Assembly: GCA_021793635.1 (NCBI GenBank)
Contig: JAJYSI010000286.1
Span: forward strand, 1 to 5,017
Source: Bacteroidota bacterium
GTDB lineage: Bacteria > Bacteroidota > Ignavibacteria > Ignavibacteriales > Ignavibacteriaceae
Reading direction: 5' to 3'
Length of the DNA stretch: 5,017 bases
The notes beneath the pieces are model-generated. The model ran no database searches, was not told the DNA's origin, and saw only the letters and a list, made by a program, of their open reading frames with translations. Positions 4,950 to 5,017 of this stretch are shown here, piece after piece (the stretch's first letter is position 1; every line of letters starts with the position of its first letter). A program made the translations under genes and the position numbers.

Positions 4950-5017
4950 ATGGCACAAAGTCAAACAGTTAACAAAGTTTATGCACAGTTTTCTATGGAG
5001 AACATAGCAAACGCTAC
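4950..5017 (+). CDS. Possible N-terminus of an unidentified protein, cut by window edge
   Basis: ATG 4950 opens a frame that stays open to the window end, 22 complete codons. An in-frame TGA at 4935-4937 makes this the first possible ATG. The peptide begins MAQSQTVNKVYAQFSMENIA and looks protein-like, with a mix of polar and hydrophobic residues and no low-complexity bias. No Shine-Dalgarno sequence is seen, as for most genes here. I do not recognise the family. Twenty-two open codons can occur by chance, so this is tentative. Confidence 0.45.
   Translation, partial: MAQSQTVNKVYAQFSMENIANA

Overview
The window is an AT-rich piece of a bacterial chromosome, most likely from the FCB superphylum and probably the Ignavibacteria/Chlorobi/Bacteroidetes side. 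This is inferred from three things: the DUF2723-type membrane protein, AT-rich leaders that mostly lack a Shine-Dalgarno sequence, and gaps filled with palindromic and short tandem repeats of the kind seen in those genomes. All recognisable genes are on the + strand. Nothing points to a plasmid, phage or transposase gene.

Layout. Positions 1-1532 hold the C-terminal part of a DUF2723 (TMEM260-like, GT-C fold) multispanning protein whose start lies outside the window. Positions 1533-2299 are a 767-bp gap with no credible gene but dense secondary structure: a post-stop stem, a GC-rich hairpin followed by six T's (probable terminator), a second ATTCCC-type palindrome in the opposite orientation, two adjacent two-hairpin palindromic elements (the second nearly perfect and able to fold as a three-way junction), another degenerate hairpin, and an inverted-repeat pair enclosing four 11-bp direct repeats. 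Next come a hotdog-fold acyl-CoA thioesterase of the YbgC/FadM type (2300-2707) and, 37 bp later, a 14-TM Wzx/RfbX-type polysaccharide flippase (2745-4217), probably on one transcript. A gap built of 8-bp tandem repeats with an inverted arm (4234-4328) precedes dut, a complete trimeric dUTPase with all five motifs (4367-4825). A 7-bp tandem repeat starts inside the last codons of dut and supplies its stop codon. A short ORF starting at 4950 runs off the right edge and may be the next gene.

Functionally, the DUF2723 protein and the flippase both fit envelope glycan or glycoprotein assembly. The thioesterase and dUTPase look like unrelated housekeeping genes, so there is no strong case for a single pathway. 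The most unusual content is the structured non-coding DNA. Every gap longer than about 40 bp carries its own repeat family, with tandem units of 11, 8 and 7 bp plus several palindromes. I see no complete defence system, CRISPR array, tRNA or rRNA.
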